A DNA stretch of 64,000 bases from Cellulomonas wangsupingiae (GCF_024508275.1 NZ_CP101989.1:3534001-3598000); one strand, 5' to 3'; shown: positions 25,511-34,071, counted from the stretch's first letter. The notes: generated by a model from the sequence alone, not told the origin. Made by a program: numbers and translations.

Positions 25511-25580
25511 CACCCGGTGTGAGCGAGACCGAGGAGGCGCCGGCGGACCGTGGCGTCGCCTCGCCGGGTGGGCGTCGCCG

Positions 25581-26144
25581 TCAGGTGAGCCAGTCGCGGA
25601 CCGCCGCGACGACCGGTGCGTCGGCCGGTCCGTGGGCGCCGGGGACGACGACGAGCGTCGTGGGACCCGCCAGCGTCGCGAGGTGCGTGGCGAGCTCGTC
25701 GGGCGTGCCGAACGGGTCGGTCGCGCCGCTGACCGCCAGGACGGGCACGGTGACGCGCGGCAGGTGCTCGACCCGCAGCGACCCGGGCTTGCCGGGCGGG
25801 TGCAGCGGGTAGGACAGGAGCAGCAGGCCGGCGACCGCGAGACCGTCCGCGACGGCCATCGAGCTCATCCGCCCGCCGAACGACCGCCCGCCGACGACCA
25901 GCCGCTCGGTCCCCACGCCCAGGTCGGCCGCGAACGCGTCGGCCTCCTCGCGCACCCGGGCGGGTGCGGCCGTCGCACCGCGCGGCAGGTCGACACGCCG
26001 CACCGGCAGCCCGACGGCCGTCAGCGCGGTGTCGAGCGCGACGAGGGTGCGGTTGTCCCGCGTCGCGCCCGCCCCGGGTGCCAGCAGCACTCCCGCGACG
26101 TCGACCGGCCCGGACCCCGCCCGCAGCACCCGCACCTCCACCAT
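25581..26144 (-). CDS. Small alpha/beta hydrolase (KANL3/Tex30-like)
   Basis: A 187-residue alpha/beta hydrolase. VLLAPGAGATRDNRTLVAL is the oxyanion-side strand-turn of this small family, VVGGRSFGGRMSSMAVADG holds the GxSxG nucleophile, and LSYPLHPPGKP and VLAVSGATDPFG follow, with the His in PGAHGP. The reaction is not known. The ATG at 26144 was chosen because the protein is complete from there; the frame stays open upstream to 26408 only through the repeat array, where it reads repeated TGLLSRA peptides. It is divergent from the MoxR operon. Confidence 0.82.
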   Translation of the reverse strand: MVEVRVLRAGSGPVDVAGVLLAPGAGATRDNRTLVALDTALTAVGLPVRRVDLPRGATAAPARVREEADAFAADLGVGTERLVVGGRSFGGRMSSMAVADGLAVAGLLLLSYPLHPPGKPGSLRVEHLPRVTVPVLAVSGATDPFGTPDELATHLATLAGPTTLVVVPGAHGPADAPVVAAVRDWLT

Positions 26145-26180
26145 CCCCCCATCCTCCCGCCCCACCCACCACCCCGGGGC

Positions 26181-26499
26181 GCGAGAGAGCAATCCAGTCA
26201 CCCCACCCCGGGCGCGAGAGAGCAATCCAGTCACCCCACCCAGGGCGCGAGAGAGCAATCCAGCATCCTTCCCACGACTGGATCGCACTCTCACGACCAG
26301 GGGGGCACCCACCCCCGACTGGAATGCACTCTCACCACCACCAAGGGGAGCCACCCGGGCGCGAGAGAGCAATCCAGCATCCTTCCCACGACTGGATCGC
26401 ACTCTCACGACCAGCGGGGGGCACCCACCCCCGACTGGAATGCACTCTCACCACCACCCCGGGGGGACCCACGCGCGACTGGATCGCACTGTCACCACC
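26181..26499. repeat. Array of nine ATCCAGTC-type repeats in both orientations
   Basis: GCGAGAGAGC-orientation copies start at 26181, 26214, 26247 and 26361. CGACTGGA-orientation copies start at 26275, 26316, 26389, 26432 and 26476. Opposite copies at 26247/26275 and 26361/26389 pair as imperfect hairpins with about 15-bp arms. The block 26247-26341 is repeated almost exactly at 26361-26457, a recent ~95-bp duplication. Confidence 0.85.
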
Positions 26500-26574
26500 A
26501 CCGGGACGGGCCCGGTCGCTGCCGGCCGGGCGACATCACCCTCCCCCGACACCGGGGAAGGGCATTCCCCCAGG

Positions 26575-26580
26575 TAGCCT
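26575..26580 (+). promoter_or_regulatory. -10 box (TAGCCT), leaderless promoter of the MoxR operon
   Basis: TAGCCT ends 7 nt before the GTG at 26588. No convincing -35 was found. Transcript start should coincide with the start codon. Confidence 0.5.
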
Positions 26581-26587
26581 GCCCGCC

Positions 26588-27580
26588 GTGAACCGCGACA
26601 CCGTCTCCTCGTCCGACCGCACCCGGGCCGGTGTGCTCTGCGAGCGCATCGAGGGCGTCTTCGACCAGCGGGTCGTGGGGCAGCAGCAGCTGCGCACGTC
26701 GCTCGTGGTCGCGCTGATGTGCGGGGGCCACGTGCTGCTGGAGTCGGTGCCCGGTCTGGCCAAGACGACCGCCGCCCAGACGCTCGCCCAGGCCGTCTCC
26801 GGGTCGTTCCACCGCATCCAGTGCACCCCGGACCTCATGCCGTCGGACATCGTCGGCACGCAGGTCTTCAACTACGGGACGTCGCAGTTCACGACGCAGC
26901 TCGGCCCGGTGCACGCCAACGTCGTCCTGCTCGACGAGATCAACCGCTCGTCGGCCAAGACGCAGTCCGCGATGCTCGAGGCGATGCAGGAGCGGCAGAC
27001 CACCATCGCCGGGGAGATCCACAAGGTCCCGTCGCCGTTCATGGTCCTGGCCACGCAGAACCCCATCGAGGAGGAGGGCACGCACGTGCTGCCCGAGGCC
27101 CAGATGGACCGGTTCCTGCTCAAGGAGGTCCTCGACTACCCGGACGCCGAGCAGGAGGTCGAGATCCTCGACCGCATCTCCGACGGGCGCATGACGCGGC
27201 CGATGCGCGCGAACCCGCTGACCCTCGACGAGGTCGCGTGGCTGCAGCGGCTGGTCGACCAGGTGTACGTCGACTCCTCGATCCGCCGGTACGTCGTCGA
27301 CCTGGTCGCCACGACGCGCGGCCGCGGTCCGGTGCAGGTGCCGGGCCTGGACCGCCTCGTGCGCGTCGGCGCCAGCCCGCGCGGGTCGATCTCGCTGATG
27401 CGCGTCGCGCAGGCCGTGGCGCTGCGGGCGGGCCGCGGCCACGTCGTGCCCGAGGACGTCCACGCGCTGCGCAACGCCGTGCTGCGCCACCGCATCGTGC
27501 GCACGTTCGACGCCATCGCGGACGACGTGTCGACCGAGTCGATCGTCACGTCGGTGTTCGACGCGGTCCCGGTGCCCTGA
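26588..27580 (+). CDS. MoxR-family AAA+ ATPase
   Basis: A 330-residue MoxR ATPase. Walker A is ESVPGLAKTTAAQT (~52-65), the sensor region includes HRIQCTPDLMPSDIVGTQVF, Walker B is VVLLDEINRSSAKTQSAM, and FMVLATQNPIEEEGTHVLPE and AQMDRFLLK are diagnostic. MoxR ATPases act with VWA proteins as chaperone-like machines for protein complex or cofactor maturation. Start is GTG 26588, directly after a -10 box. It is the first gene of a six-gene operon with DUF58, two VWA proteins and a TPR protein; the DUF58 gene begins 4 bp after its stop. Confidence 0.93.
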   Translation: MNRDTVSSSDRTRAGVLCERIEGVFDQRVVGQQQLRTSLVVALMCGGHVLLESVPGLAKTTAAQTLAQAVSGSFHRIQCTPDLMPSDIVGTQVFNYGTSQFTTQLGPVHANVVLLDEINRSSAKTQSAMLEAMQERQTTIAGEIHKVPSPFMVLATQNPIEEEGTHVLPEAQMDRFLLKEVLDYPDAEQEVEILDRISDGRMTRPMRANPLTLDEVAWLQRLVDQVYVDSSIRRYVVDLVATTRGRGPVQVPGLDRLVRVGASPRGSISLMRVAQAVALRAGRGHVVPEDVHALRNAVLRHRIVRTFDAIADDVSTESIVTSVFDAVPVP

Positions 27581-27583
27581 CCC

Positions 27584-28549
27584 GTGCCCGCCCGGTCCCG
27601 CCTCGCGCTGGTGCGCGCGCGCCTGCAGCTGCCCACGCTGCGGCGCGCCACCGGCCTGCTCGACGGGCGGCACGAGGCGGTGTGGAAGGGCCACGGCGAC
27701 GAGGTCGACGACCTGCACGTCTACACCCCCGGTGACGACGTCGGCGACATCGACTGGCGGGCGTCGGCCCGGTCGGCGCAGCCCGTGGTCAAGCGGTACG
27801 TCGCGACGTCGAACGTCGCGCTCGTCCTCGTCGTCGACACCGGCCGGCACATGTGCGCGACGTCCGCCGGCGGGGAGCCCAAGCACGAGGTGGCGCTGCT
27901 GGTCGCCGACGTCGTCGCGCACCTGGCGCACCAGCGCGGGGACCGGGTCTCGCTGCTGGCCGGTGACGCCGGGCGCGTGGTGGAGGTCCCGCCCGGCGCC
28001 GGCACCACGCACCTGGAGGTGCTGCTGCGCCGCCTGCAGCGCACGTTCGACCCGGACGCGCCCGAGGGCGATCTGACCCGGCTGCTGGAGCGGGCGCTGC
28101 GGCGCACGGCGCGCCGCTCGCTGGTCGTGGTCGTCACCGACGAGGCCCGTCCGGGCGCCGACGACGAGCGTGCGCTCGCCCGGCTGCGCACGCGGCACGA
28201 GGTGATGGTCGTGCAGGTCGTGGACGCCGACCTGTTCGCCGCCGGGCTCGGCACGGCACCGGGGACGCTCGCGGGCGCGTCGCCGTCGCGGGACCGGGGA
28301 CGGCCCGTCGTGGCGCCGCCGCACAGCCGCACGGTCCGTGACGTGGTCAGCGGCTGGTCGCTGCCCGCGTACCTGCGGGGACGACGGGCCGTGCGGGACG
28401 CGGTGGCGGCGGCGCGCACCGCCCGCCACGCGGAGGTCCGCACCCGGATGCGCCGCCTGGGCGTGCGGTCCGTGACCGTGGAGAGCACGCACGACGTCCT
28501 CGACGAGATGGTCGCGCTGCTGGGGAGGTCCCGCCGTGCCGGGCGCTGA
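27584..28549 (+). CDS. DUF58 protein of the MoxR operon
   Basis: A 321-residue DUF58 protein. The diagnostic motif YTPGDDVGDIDWRASARSAQ lies at ~46-65, followed by a degenerate VWA-like domain (ALVLVVDTGRHM, VVVVTDEARPG). The family is always linked to MoxR ATPases and is thought to recruit client proteins. It starts at GTG 27584, 4 bp after the MoxR stop, and overlaps the next gene by 14 bp, so the operon is translationally coupled. No membrane segment is seen, unlike some longer DUF58 proteins. Confidence 0.9.
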   Translation: MPARSRLALVRARLQLPTLRRATGLLDGRHEAVWKGHGDEVDDLHVYTPGDDVGDIDWRASARSAQPVVKRYVATSNVALVLVVDTGRHMCATSAGGEPKHEVALLVADVVAHLAHQRGDRVSLLAGDAGRVVEVPPGAGTTHLEVLLRRLQRTFDPDAPEGDLTRLLERALRRTARRSLVVVVTDEARPGADDERALARLRTRHEVMVVQVVDADLFAAGLGTAPGTLAGASPSRDRGRPVVAPPHSRTVRDVVSGWSLPAYLRGRRAVRDAVAAARTARHAEVRTRMRRLGVRSVTVESTHDVLDEMVALLGRSRRAGR

Positions 28550-29030
28550 GCTGGTCGACCCCGTCGCGTACGCGTCGTGGTGGCCGTGGGTCGCGCTCGG
28601 CATCGTCGTCGCCGTCGTCGCCTACTACGTGTGGGCGGTGCGCTCGACGCGCGCACCCGCGCCGACGCCCGCGCCGACGCCGCTGGCCGCGTCGGCGCCC
28701 CCCGCACCGGCGTCGCGGCGCGACCCGTACGGCGCGCTGCGCGGCACCGCGCTGGCACGGCTGGACGAGGTCGAGCGGCGGTACCGCGCCGGCGAGGTCG
28801 ACGAGCGCGGCGCGCACCTGGAGATCCGGTACGCGGTGCGGGAGTTCGCGACCGGTCGCACGGGTGTGGACACCTCCGCGATGACCGCGGCCGCCGCGCG
28901 CGCGGACCGCCGGACCCGCCGCCTGGCGTCGCTGCTGGAGAACTCGTCCGTGCCGACGTTCGGCGCCACGTCGCGCACCCGCGTCAGCCGGTCGCTCGAG
29001 CAGGCCCGCAAGCAGGTGCGGACGTGGTGA
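28536..29030 (+). CDS. Membrane protein of the MoxR operon
   Basis: A 164-residue protein with one N-terminal transmembrane helix (~WVALGIVVAVVAYYVWAV, residues 19-36), an Ala/Pro linker, then a cytoplasmic helical region with LDEVERRYRAGEVDERGAH. The C-terminus is Arg/Lys-rich. This matches the small DUF4381-like or otherwise unassigned membrane protein found between DUF58 and VWA genes in MoxR operons; I cannot name the family with certainty. GTG 28536 lies inside the DUF58 gene. Confidence 0.75.
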   Translation: MPGAELVDPVAYASWWPWVALGIVVAVVAYYVWAVRSTRAPAPTPAPTPLAASAPPAPASRRDPYGALRGTALARLDEVERRYRAGEVDERGAHLEIRYAVREFATGRTGVDTSAMTAAAARADRRTRRLASLLENSSVPTFGATSRTRVSRSLEQARKQVRTW

Positions 29031-30016
29031 CGCGCGAGGGCCTCGAGGTGCCGTGGCTGGTGCCGGTGGTGCTGGGCGTCATCGTCGCCGCGCTCGTCGT
29101 CGGGCTGCTGGTGCGCGACCGGCGGGGCGTCACGCCGGTGGCCAACACCGACGACCTGCGCCGCGTCCCCGCGCTGCGGGCGTGGCGCGTGCGGTACGGC
29201 GCGCTGCGGGTGGCCGTCGCCGTGGCGGTGGCCGCGGCCGCCGTCGGCGCGGCCGTGCTCGCCGCGCGGCCCGTGACGGTCGAGGAGCGCACGCGCGAGC
29301 TCGCCAACCGCGACATCGTGCTGTGCCTCGACGTCTCGGGCTCGATGATCGAGTACGACGAGCGCGTCGTGGCCACCTTCGAGCGGCTCGTCGAGGGGTT
29401 CACGGGCGAGCGCGTGGCGCTGTCGGTGTTCGACTCCACGTCCGCCACGGTGTTCCCGCTGACCGACGACTACGAGCTGGTGACCGCGCAGCTGGGCGCG
29501 GCACGCGAGGTGCTCGCCGGTGACGCGTCCGCGGAGGCGACGGCCGACCTGTTCCGCGGCACGGACGGGCTCGAGGGCCAGGCGTCGCTCATCGGCGACG
29601 GCGTCGCGTCCTGCGCGCTGCTGTTCGACCAGCACGACGCGGACCGCTCGCGCTCGGTGGTGCTGGCGACCGACAACGAGCTGTGGGGGGACCCGGTGTA
29701 CACGCTGCCCGACGCGGCGGCGCTGGCCGCGGAGCGCGGCGTCGCGCTGCACGCGCTCTTCCCCGACGACGAGCGGCTGGGTGCGGCGACCGCCGCGGAG
29801 CTGCGGATCGCCGCCGAGGGCACGGGCGGCACGTTCTGGGTCGTGGACGACGCCGACGCGGTGCCGCAGATGCTCGCGCGCATCCAGGACAGCCAGCTCG
29901 CGGCCATGCAGGCGGCGCCGGAGCGCGTCGTGACGGACGACGGCGACGCGTGGGTGTGGCTGCTGTACGCGGCGGGACTGGCGGCCGTGCTGCTGGCGTG
30001 GCGGGTGCGCGCATGA
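29027..30016 (+). CDS. VWA-domain membrane protein (BatA-like)
   Basis: A 329-residue protein. Segments at ~9-28 (PWLVPVVLGVIVAALVVGLL) and ~60-80 anchor it, with a C-terminal helix near 307-325. The VWA domain between them has MIDAS residues in CLDVSGSMIEYDE (Asp ~102), an IGDGVASCALLF segment and VVLATDNELWG. BatA-type proteins work with MoxR at the envelope. GTG 29027 overlaps the upstream stop; the stop overlaps the next ATG. The third MIDAS Asp is seen as a TDN motif rather than the usual TDG. Confidence 0.87.
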   Translation: MTREGLEVPWLVPVVLGVIVAALVVGLLVRDRRGVTPVANTDDLRRVPALRAWRVRYGALRVAVAVAVAAAAVGAAVLAARPVTVEERTRELANRDIVLCLDVSGSMIEYDERVVATFERLVEGFTGERVALSVFDSTSATVFPLTDDYELVTAQLGAAREVLAGDASAEATADLFRGTDGLEGQASLIGDGVASCALLFDQHDADRSRSVVLATDNELWGDPVYTLPDAAALAAERGVALHALFPDDERLGAATAAELRIAAEGTGGTFWVVDDADAVPQMLARIQDSQLAAMQAAPERVVTDDGDAWVWLLYAAGLAAVLLAWRVRA

Positions 30017-31089
30017 GCGCCCGCGCGGTGGTGCCGGTGGTGGTCGTGCTGGTCACGGCGCTGCCCGTGCTCCTGCTGTGCGTCGCGCAGGCGCTCGGCC
30101 CGGTCGTGCGACGGGGGCGCGGGCGGGCGGGCGGCCCCCGCGCGGGTGCGTGGACGTGGTGGCGGCGTGCCGCGCTCGTCGTGGTGCTCGCGGCCGTCGG
30201 CCTGACGCCCACGGTCGCCGCGACGCAGAGCGGCGGCGCGCGCGTCGGGGTGCAGCTGTGGTTCGTCGTGGACCGCACGGGCTCGATGGCCGCCGAGGAC
30301 TGGGGTCCGGGCGACCCCGTGGTGCGCGCGCCGGGCCTGCCCCCGGTCCCCGCCGTGCAGCGGCTCGACGGGGTGCGGCACGACGTGGTGTCGCTGACCG
30401 GCGACGTGACGGGCGCGTTCTACTCGGTGGTCGCGTTCGCCGACGAGGCCGGCACCCAGCTGCCGCTGACGGACGACGCGACGGCGGTCCGCTCGTGGGC
30501 GCAGACGATGACGCAGGAGGTCACGGCCGGGTCGACGGGCACGCGCCGCGACCGCGCGCTCGACGTCCTGCACAGGTCGCTGCAGGACGCGCAGGAGCGC
30601 GACCCCGGCATGGTCCGCCTCGTCTTCTACCTGTCCGACGGCGAGCAGACCGTCGAGGACGAGCAGGCGGCACCGGAGGGTGCCGGCTTCGCGGACGTCG
30701 CGGCCCTCGTCGACGGCGGGGCCGTCCTGGGGTACGGCACCGCCGCGGGTGCGCCGATGCGGCAGCACGACGGCACCCTCGATCCCGACGCCCCGTACAT
30801 CCCCGACCCGGAGGACCCCACGCGCCCCGCGCTGTCGCACACCGACGAGACCGCGCTGCGCGAGGTCGCGGCGCAGCTGGGCGTGCCGTACGTGCACCGC
30901 GACGGCCCGACGAGCACCGCCGACCTCGTCGCCGACATCGACGTGGAGGCGATCGCCGCCGACGGTCGCGCGGACCTCAGCACGCGTCGTGACCTCGTCT
31001 GGCCCCTCGCGCTCCTGGCGGGTGCGCTGCTCGCCGCCGAGGCGTGGACGTGGGCGCGTGCGTCGAGCCGCCTGCGGGGGCGACGATGA
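30013..31089 (+). CDS. VWA-domain membrane protein (BatB-like)
   Basis: A 358-residue protein paired with the preceding VWA gene. Hydrophobic helices at ~6-28 and ~52-70, then a VWA domain with WFVVDRTGSMAAED (Asp ~87, DxTxS variant of MIDAS) and VFYLSDGEQT, and a C-terminal helix LVWPLALLAGALLAAEAW. An insert of ~40 residues after the MIDAS strand (DPVVRAPGLPPVPAVQRLD) is unusual. It overlaps both neighbours by 4 bp. Two VWA proteins side by side suggest a heteromeric assembly served by the MoxR ATPase. Confidence 0.85.
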   Translation: MSARAVVPVVVVLVTALPVLLLCVAQALGPVVRRGRGRAGGPRAGAWTWWRRAALVVVLAAVGLTPTVAATQSGGARVGVQLWFVVDRTGSMAAEDWGPGDPVVRAPGLPPVPAVQRLDGVRHDVVSLTGDVTGAFYSVVAFADEAGTQLPLTDDATAVRSWAQTMTQEVTAGSTGTRRDRALDVLHRSLQDAQERDPGMVRLVFYLSDGEQTVEDEQAAPEGAGFADVAALVDGGAVLGYGTAAGAPMRQHDGTLDPDAPYIPDPEDPTRPALSHTDETALREVAAQLGVPYVHRDGPTSTADLVADIDVEAIAADGRADLSTRRDLVWPLALLAGALLAAEAWTWARASSRLRGRR

Positions 31090-32309
31090 GCCGCCGCGCC
31101 GACGCCGCGCGGGCCCGCCGCCAGGCCGCCGCCGCCCAGCGGGACGCGGCACGCGCCGCCGCCCTCGCCAGTCGCGCCGCCGTCCTGCGCGCGGGCCGCC
31201 AGACCTCCGCGCAGCGCCGCGCCGCCAGGCGCGACCGCATCCGTGCCCTGCCCCCGCACGTGCGCCGCCGCCGCCGGCTCCTGCGGTGGTCGTGGCTGCC
31301 GGCGCTCCTCCTGCTCGGCGCCGCCGCCAACCTGGCGCTGCTGGGGCCGGAGTACCGCGGCGCGCGTGCGGCGTACGACGCGGACGACGTGTGGGACGCC
31401 GTCGACGCGTTCGACCGGATCGACCGGTGGACGTTCGTCGAGCCCTGGAAGGGGCCGTTCAACGCCGGCACGGCGCGGTACCGCGCCCGCATGTACGACA
31501 GCGCGGTCGAGTACCTGGACGAGGCGCTCGCGAAGGTGCCGGACGAGCACCGTTGCGTCGTCCAGACCAACCGGGCGCTCGCGCTGCAGGCCGCCGAGGC
31601 GGAGACCACCGCGCGTGCGGAGGAGCAGCTGGAGTACGCGCAGGCCGTCGCGGAGGCGACCGCCGCGCAGGCGGCGGGCGAGCCGTTCGACGCCGAGGTC
31701 CTCGAGCCGCTGTACGAAGGGGGCGACCCGCCCGCCGTGGACGAGGAGCTCTGGTACGCGGGGTACCTCTTCCGGAGCGCGGCCGACGACGCGGCGCTGG
31801 CCGCGGAGGCGCTCGCGGACCCCGCCTGCACGCCTCCCCCGTCGCAGGGCGGCGGGTCGCAGGACGAGCAGGACCAGGGCGGCGGCGCCGACGAGGAGCA
31901 GGCCGACCAGGACCAGCAGCAGGACCAGCAGGACCAGGAGCAGGACGAGCAGGACCAGCAGGACCAGGACCAGCAGCAGGGCGACGACGGGCAGCCCGAC
32001 CCCGCGACGTCCGCCGAGCAGCGCATGCAGGAGCTGCTCGCCGCGGCCGGCGAGCTCGAGCGGCTCGCCCACGCCGCGTCGGAGGGCACGCTCGACGAGG
32101 TGCCGACGCCCGGCGCCGGACAGCCGCCGACGCAGGACCCGGGGCAGGCGGAGGCCGAGCGTCAGGAGCGGCTGGCCGAGCGCAACCAGGAGGCCGGCGG
32201 CGGCGGGGGCGCCGAGGAGGCACCCGGGGGCGGGGACGGGACGGGGACCGCACCCGGCGGCGGCAGCGGGCCGGGCACGGGCGGGGGCGGGGGTGGCCGC
32301 AACTGGTGA
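31086..32309 (+). CDS. TPR-like membrane protein with Gln/Asp repeat tail (BatC-like)
   Basis: A 407-residue protein. A ~65-residue Arg/Ala-rich cytoplasmic N-terminus precedes one transmembrane helix (WLPALLLLGAAANLALL). The external part has TPR-like repeats (GTARYRARMYDSAVEYLDEA, then CVVQTNRALALQ), a Gln/Asp-rich low-complexity stretch at ~255-305 encoded by repeated CAGGAC codons, a helix HAASEG/QERLAERNQE and a Gly-rich tail ending RNW. It resembles BatC/BatE-type TPR proteins closing MoxR operons. Overlaps the VWA gene; its stop lies in the first unit of a 17-bp tandem repeat. Confidence 0.82.
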   Translation: MSRRADAARARRQAAAAQRDAARAAALASRAAVLRAGRQTSAQRRAARRDRIRALPPHVRRRRRLLRWSWLPALLLLGAAANLALLGPEYRGARAAYDADDVWDAVDAFDRIDRWTFVEPWKGPFNAGTARYRARMYDSAVEYLDEALAKVPDEHRCVVQTNRALALQAAEAETTARAEEQLEYAQAVAEATAAQAAGEPFDAEVLEPLYEGGDPPAVDEELWYAGYLFRSAADDAALAAEALADPACTPPPSQGGGSQDEQDQGGGADEEQADQDQQQDQQDQEQDEQDQQDQDQQQGDDGQPDPATSAEQRMQELLAAAGELERLAHAASEGTLDEVPTPGAGQPPTQDPGQAEAERQERLAERNQEAGGGGGAEEAPGGGDGTGTAPGGGSGPGTGGGGGGRNW

Positions 32310-32355
32310 CGCGGCGTTGCCGGTGACGCGGCGCTGCCGGTGACGCGGCGTCCCG
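32305..32355. repeat. Three tandem 17-bp units after the MoxR operon
   Basis: Units GGTGACGCGGCGTTGCC, GGTGACGCGGCGCTGCC and GGTGACGCGGCGTCCCG at 32305, 32322 and 32339. The first contains the stop codon of the TPR gene. No strong hairpin forms, so a terminator role is uncertain. Confidence 0.7.
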
Positions 32356-32387
32356 GGGCGCCCGGCGTCCGGTGCGAGGATCGAGAC

Positions 32388-33236
32388 GTGCCTGCGACCA
32401 CCCCGCCCGTACCCGACCTGCCGACGACCGGTCCGGTCCCCGACGTGCGTCTCGTCGCCGTCGACATGGACGGCTCGCTGCTCGACGACGCCAAGCGGAT
32501 CGACCCGTCGTTCTGGCCGCTGCTCGACGAGCTCGTCGCCCGCGGCGTGACGGTGTGCCCCGCGAGCGGCCGGCAGTACGCGACGCTGCGCCGCCAGCTC
32601 GGACGCGACGACCTGGTCTACATCGCGGAGAACGGCGCGCACGTGGTCCGGGACGGTGCGGTGCTCGCCGTCGACGGCCTCGACGCCGAGGTCGCGCGGG
32701 AGGTCGTGCGCGAGGTGCGGCGCCTGGCGGCCGGCGGGGCGGACGTCGGCGTCGTGCTCTGCGGGCAGGCCTCCGCGTACGTCGAGCGCACGGACCCGGC
32801 CTTCCTGGCCCAGTGCGAGCCGTACTACGCGCTGCTGGCGCGGGTGACCGACCTGACGGCGGTCGACGACACGGTCCTCAAGGTCGCGGTGTACGACTTC
32901 GGCCCGGCCGCCGTGGGGGCGGGGCCGGCGCTGGCCCCGTTCGGCGACGTCGCGAGCGTGCTGGTCAGCGGCGCCCACTGGGTCGACGTCATGAGCCCCA
33001 CCGCGGACAAGGGCCACGCGCTGCGCGACGTGCAGCGCGCGCTCGGCGTCGGCGCCGCGCAGACCGTCGCGTTCGGCGACTACCTCAACGACGTGGGCAT
33101 GCTCGAGGCGGCCGGGTGGTCGTTCGCGATGGACAACGCGCACCCGGACGTGCGGGCGCGGGCGCGGTACGTCGCGCCGTCGAACAACGACAACGGCGTG
33201 GTCCGCACGCTGCGGGCGCTCCTGCGCCTGCCGTGA
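32388..33236 (+). CDS. HAD-superfamily phosphatase, Cof/YbiV type
   Basis: A 282-residue Cof-type HAD hydrolase. Motif I is VAVDMDGSLLDD (nucleophile Asp ~26, acid Asp ~28), motif II CPASGRQYATLRRQL, motif III Lys in SPTADKGHALR, motif IV AFGDYLNDVGMLEAAG, with the C-terminal MDNAHPDV loop. The family dephosphorylates sugar phosphates and related metabolites. Start is GTG 32388. It is probably monocistronic, downstream of the MoxR operon. Confidence 0.9.
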   Translation: MPATTPPVPDLPTTGPVPDVRLVAVDMDGSLLDDAKRIDPSFWPLLDELVARGVTVCPASGRQYATLRRQLGRDDLVYIAENGAHVVRDGAVLAVDGLDAEVAREVVREVRRLAAGGADVGVVLCGQASAYVERTDPAFLAQCEPYYALLARVTDLTAVDDTVLKVAVYDFGPAAVGAGPALAPFGDVASVLVSGAHWVDVMSPTADKGHALRDVQRALGVGAAQTVAFGDYLNDVGMLEAAGWSFAMDNAHPDVRARARYVAPSNNDNGVVRTLRALLRLP

Positions 33237-33260
33237 CGGGCGTGCGGCTGCGACCGCCCG

Positions 33261-34022
33261 TCAGGACGTGCCGTCGAGCAGCGGCGGCGGCGCCTGCAGG
33301 TCGATCGCCCGCAGGGTGACGGCGTGCTCGACGCCGAGCAGCCGCCCCTGGGCGCGGGTGACCGCGGGGATCAGCTCGGCCGGGGCCGGGTGCCACGGCA
33401 GCAGCGCGAGGTACTCGCGGTGGGCCTCGAGGGACGCGATCGAGCGCTGCAGCGGCTCCCCCGTGACGTCGACACCGTGGGTCGGGTGCGGGTCCCCGGA
33501 GACGAGCAGCCACCGCACGGTCCACGGCTCGAGGCCCGCGTCCAGCAGCTCGGGGAAGACCCAGCGGTTGCCGGCGTCCCGCACCGCGTCGGCCGCGGCG
33601 AGCCCGGCGGCGCGGTGGTCGGCCTGGTTGAGCCCGATCGGCGTGTCCTGCTCCCACGACCCGGTGAGCACGGCGTCGGGACGGTGGCGGCGGATCGCGG
33701 CGGCGATGTCGCGCCGCAGGTCCAGCCCGTACATCAGCACGCCGTCGGGGTGCTCCAGGAACTCGACCTGCGTGACGCCCACCGCCAGGGACCCGGCGAC
33801 CTGCTCGCGCGTGCGGATCTGCGCGGTCCGCGCGGGGTCGGACGCGTCCATGCCCGCCTCGCCCCGGGTGAGCAGCAGGTAGGCCACGTCGATCCCGCGG
33901 GACGTCCACGCGGCGACGGCCGCCGACGTGCCGTACTCCAGGTCGTCCGGGTGCGCCACGACGCACAGCACGCGGGTCAGTGCCTCGTCGGGCAGGGGCG
34001 GCAGCGTCGTCGGCTCGGCCAT
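33261..34022 (-). CDS. GlcNAc-PI de-N-acetylase/LmbE family protein
   Basis: A 253-residue LmbE-like deacetylase. The zinc motif is VVAHPDDLEYGTSAAVAAW with His/Asp/Asp, followed by LTRGEAGMD, IRTREQVAGSLAVGV, EFLEHPDGVLMYG and QADHRAAGLAA with the third zinc ligand His. In Actinobacteria the family includes MshB (mycothiol) and Mca (mycothiol conjugate amidase); this one is shorter than MshB (~300), so it is not assigned to that pathway. A -10 box lies 6 nt before its ATG. Confidence 0.88.
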   Translation of the reverse strand: MAEPTTLPPLPDEALTRVLCVVAHPDDLEYGTSAAVAAWTSRGIDVAYLLLTRGEAGMDASDPARTAQIRTREQVAGSLAVGVTQVEFLEHPDGVLMYGLDLRRDIAAAIRRHRPDAVLTGSWEQDTPIGLNQADHRAAGLAAADAVRDAGNRWVFPELLDAGLEPWTVRWLLVSGDPHPTHGVDVTGEPLQRSIASLEAHREYLALLPWHPAPAELIPAVTRAQGRLLGVEHAVTLRAIDLQAPPPLLDGTS

Positions 34023-34028
34023 GCACCC

Positions 34029-34034
34029 ACGCTA
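34029..34034 (-). promoter_or_regulatory. -10 box (TAGCGT), leaderless promoter of the LmbE-type gene
   Basis: On the minus strand TAGCGT ends 6 nt before the ATG at 34022. Confidence 0.45.
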
Positions 34035-34071
34035 GGGGTCGGCACCGGGACCGGCACCCGGGGCGCAGCCG

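Larger units (their letters stand above)
26145..26587. other. Divergent intergenic region filled by a repeat array
   Basis: A 443-bp gene-free stretch between the hydrolase and MoxR genes. 26181-26499 is a dense array of the ATCCAGTC repeat; 26500-26587 holds the MoxR promoter. No other gene is seen. Confidence 0.7.

Noticed and set aside
25581..26408. N-terminal extension of the small hydrolase through the repeat array
   Set aside because: The extra 88 residues are repeat-derived TGLLSRA peptides without homology to the family, and the hydrolase is complete from ATG 26144.
26181..26499. CRISPR array
   Set aside because: Units are short, inverted as well as direct, with irregular C-rich spacers that are not unique sequences; no cas genes are present.
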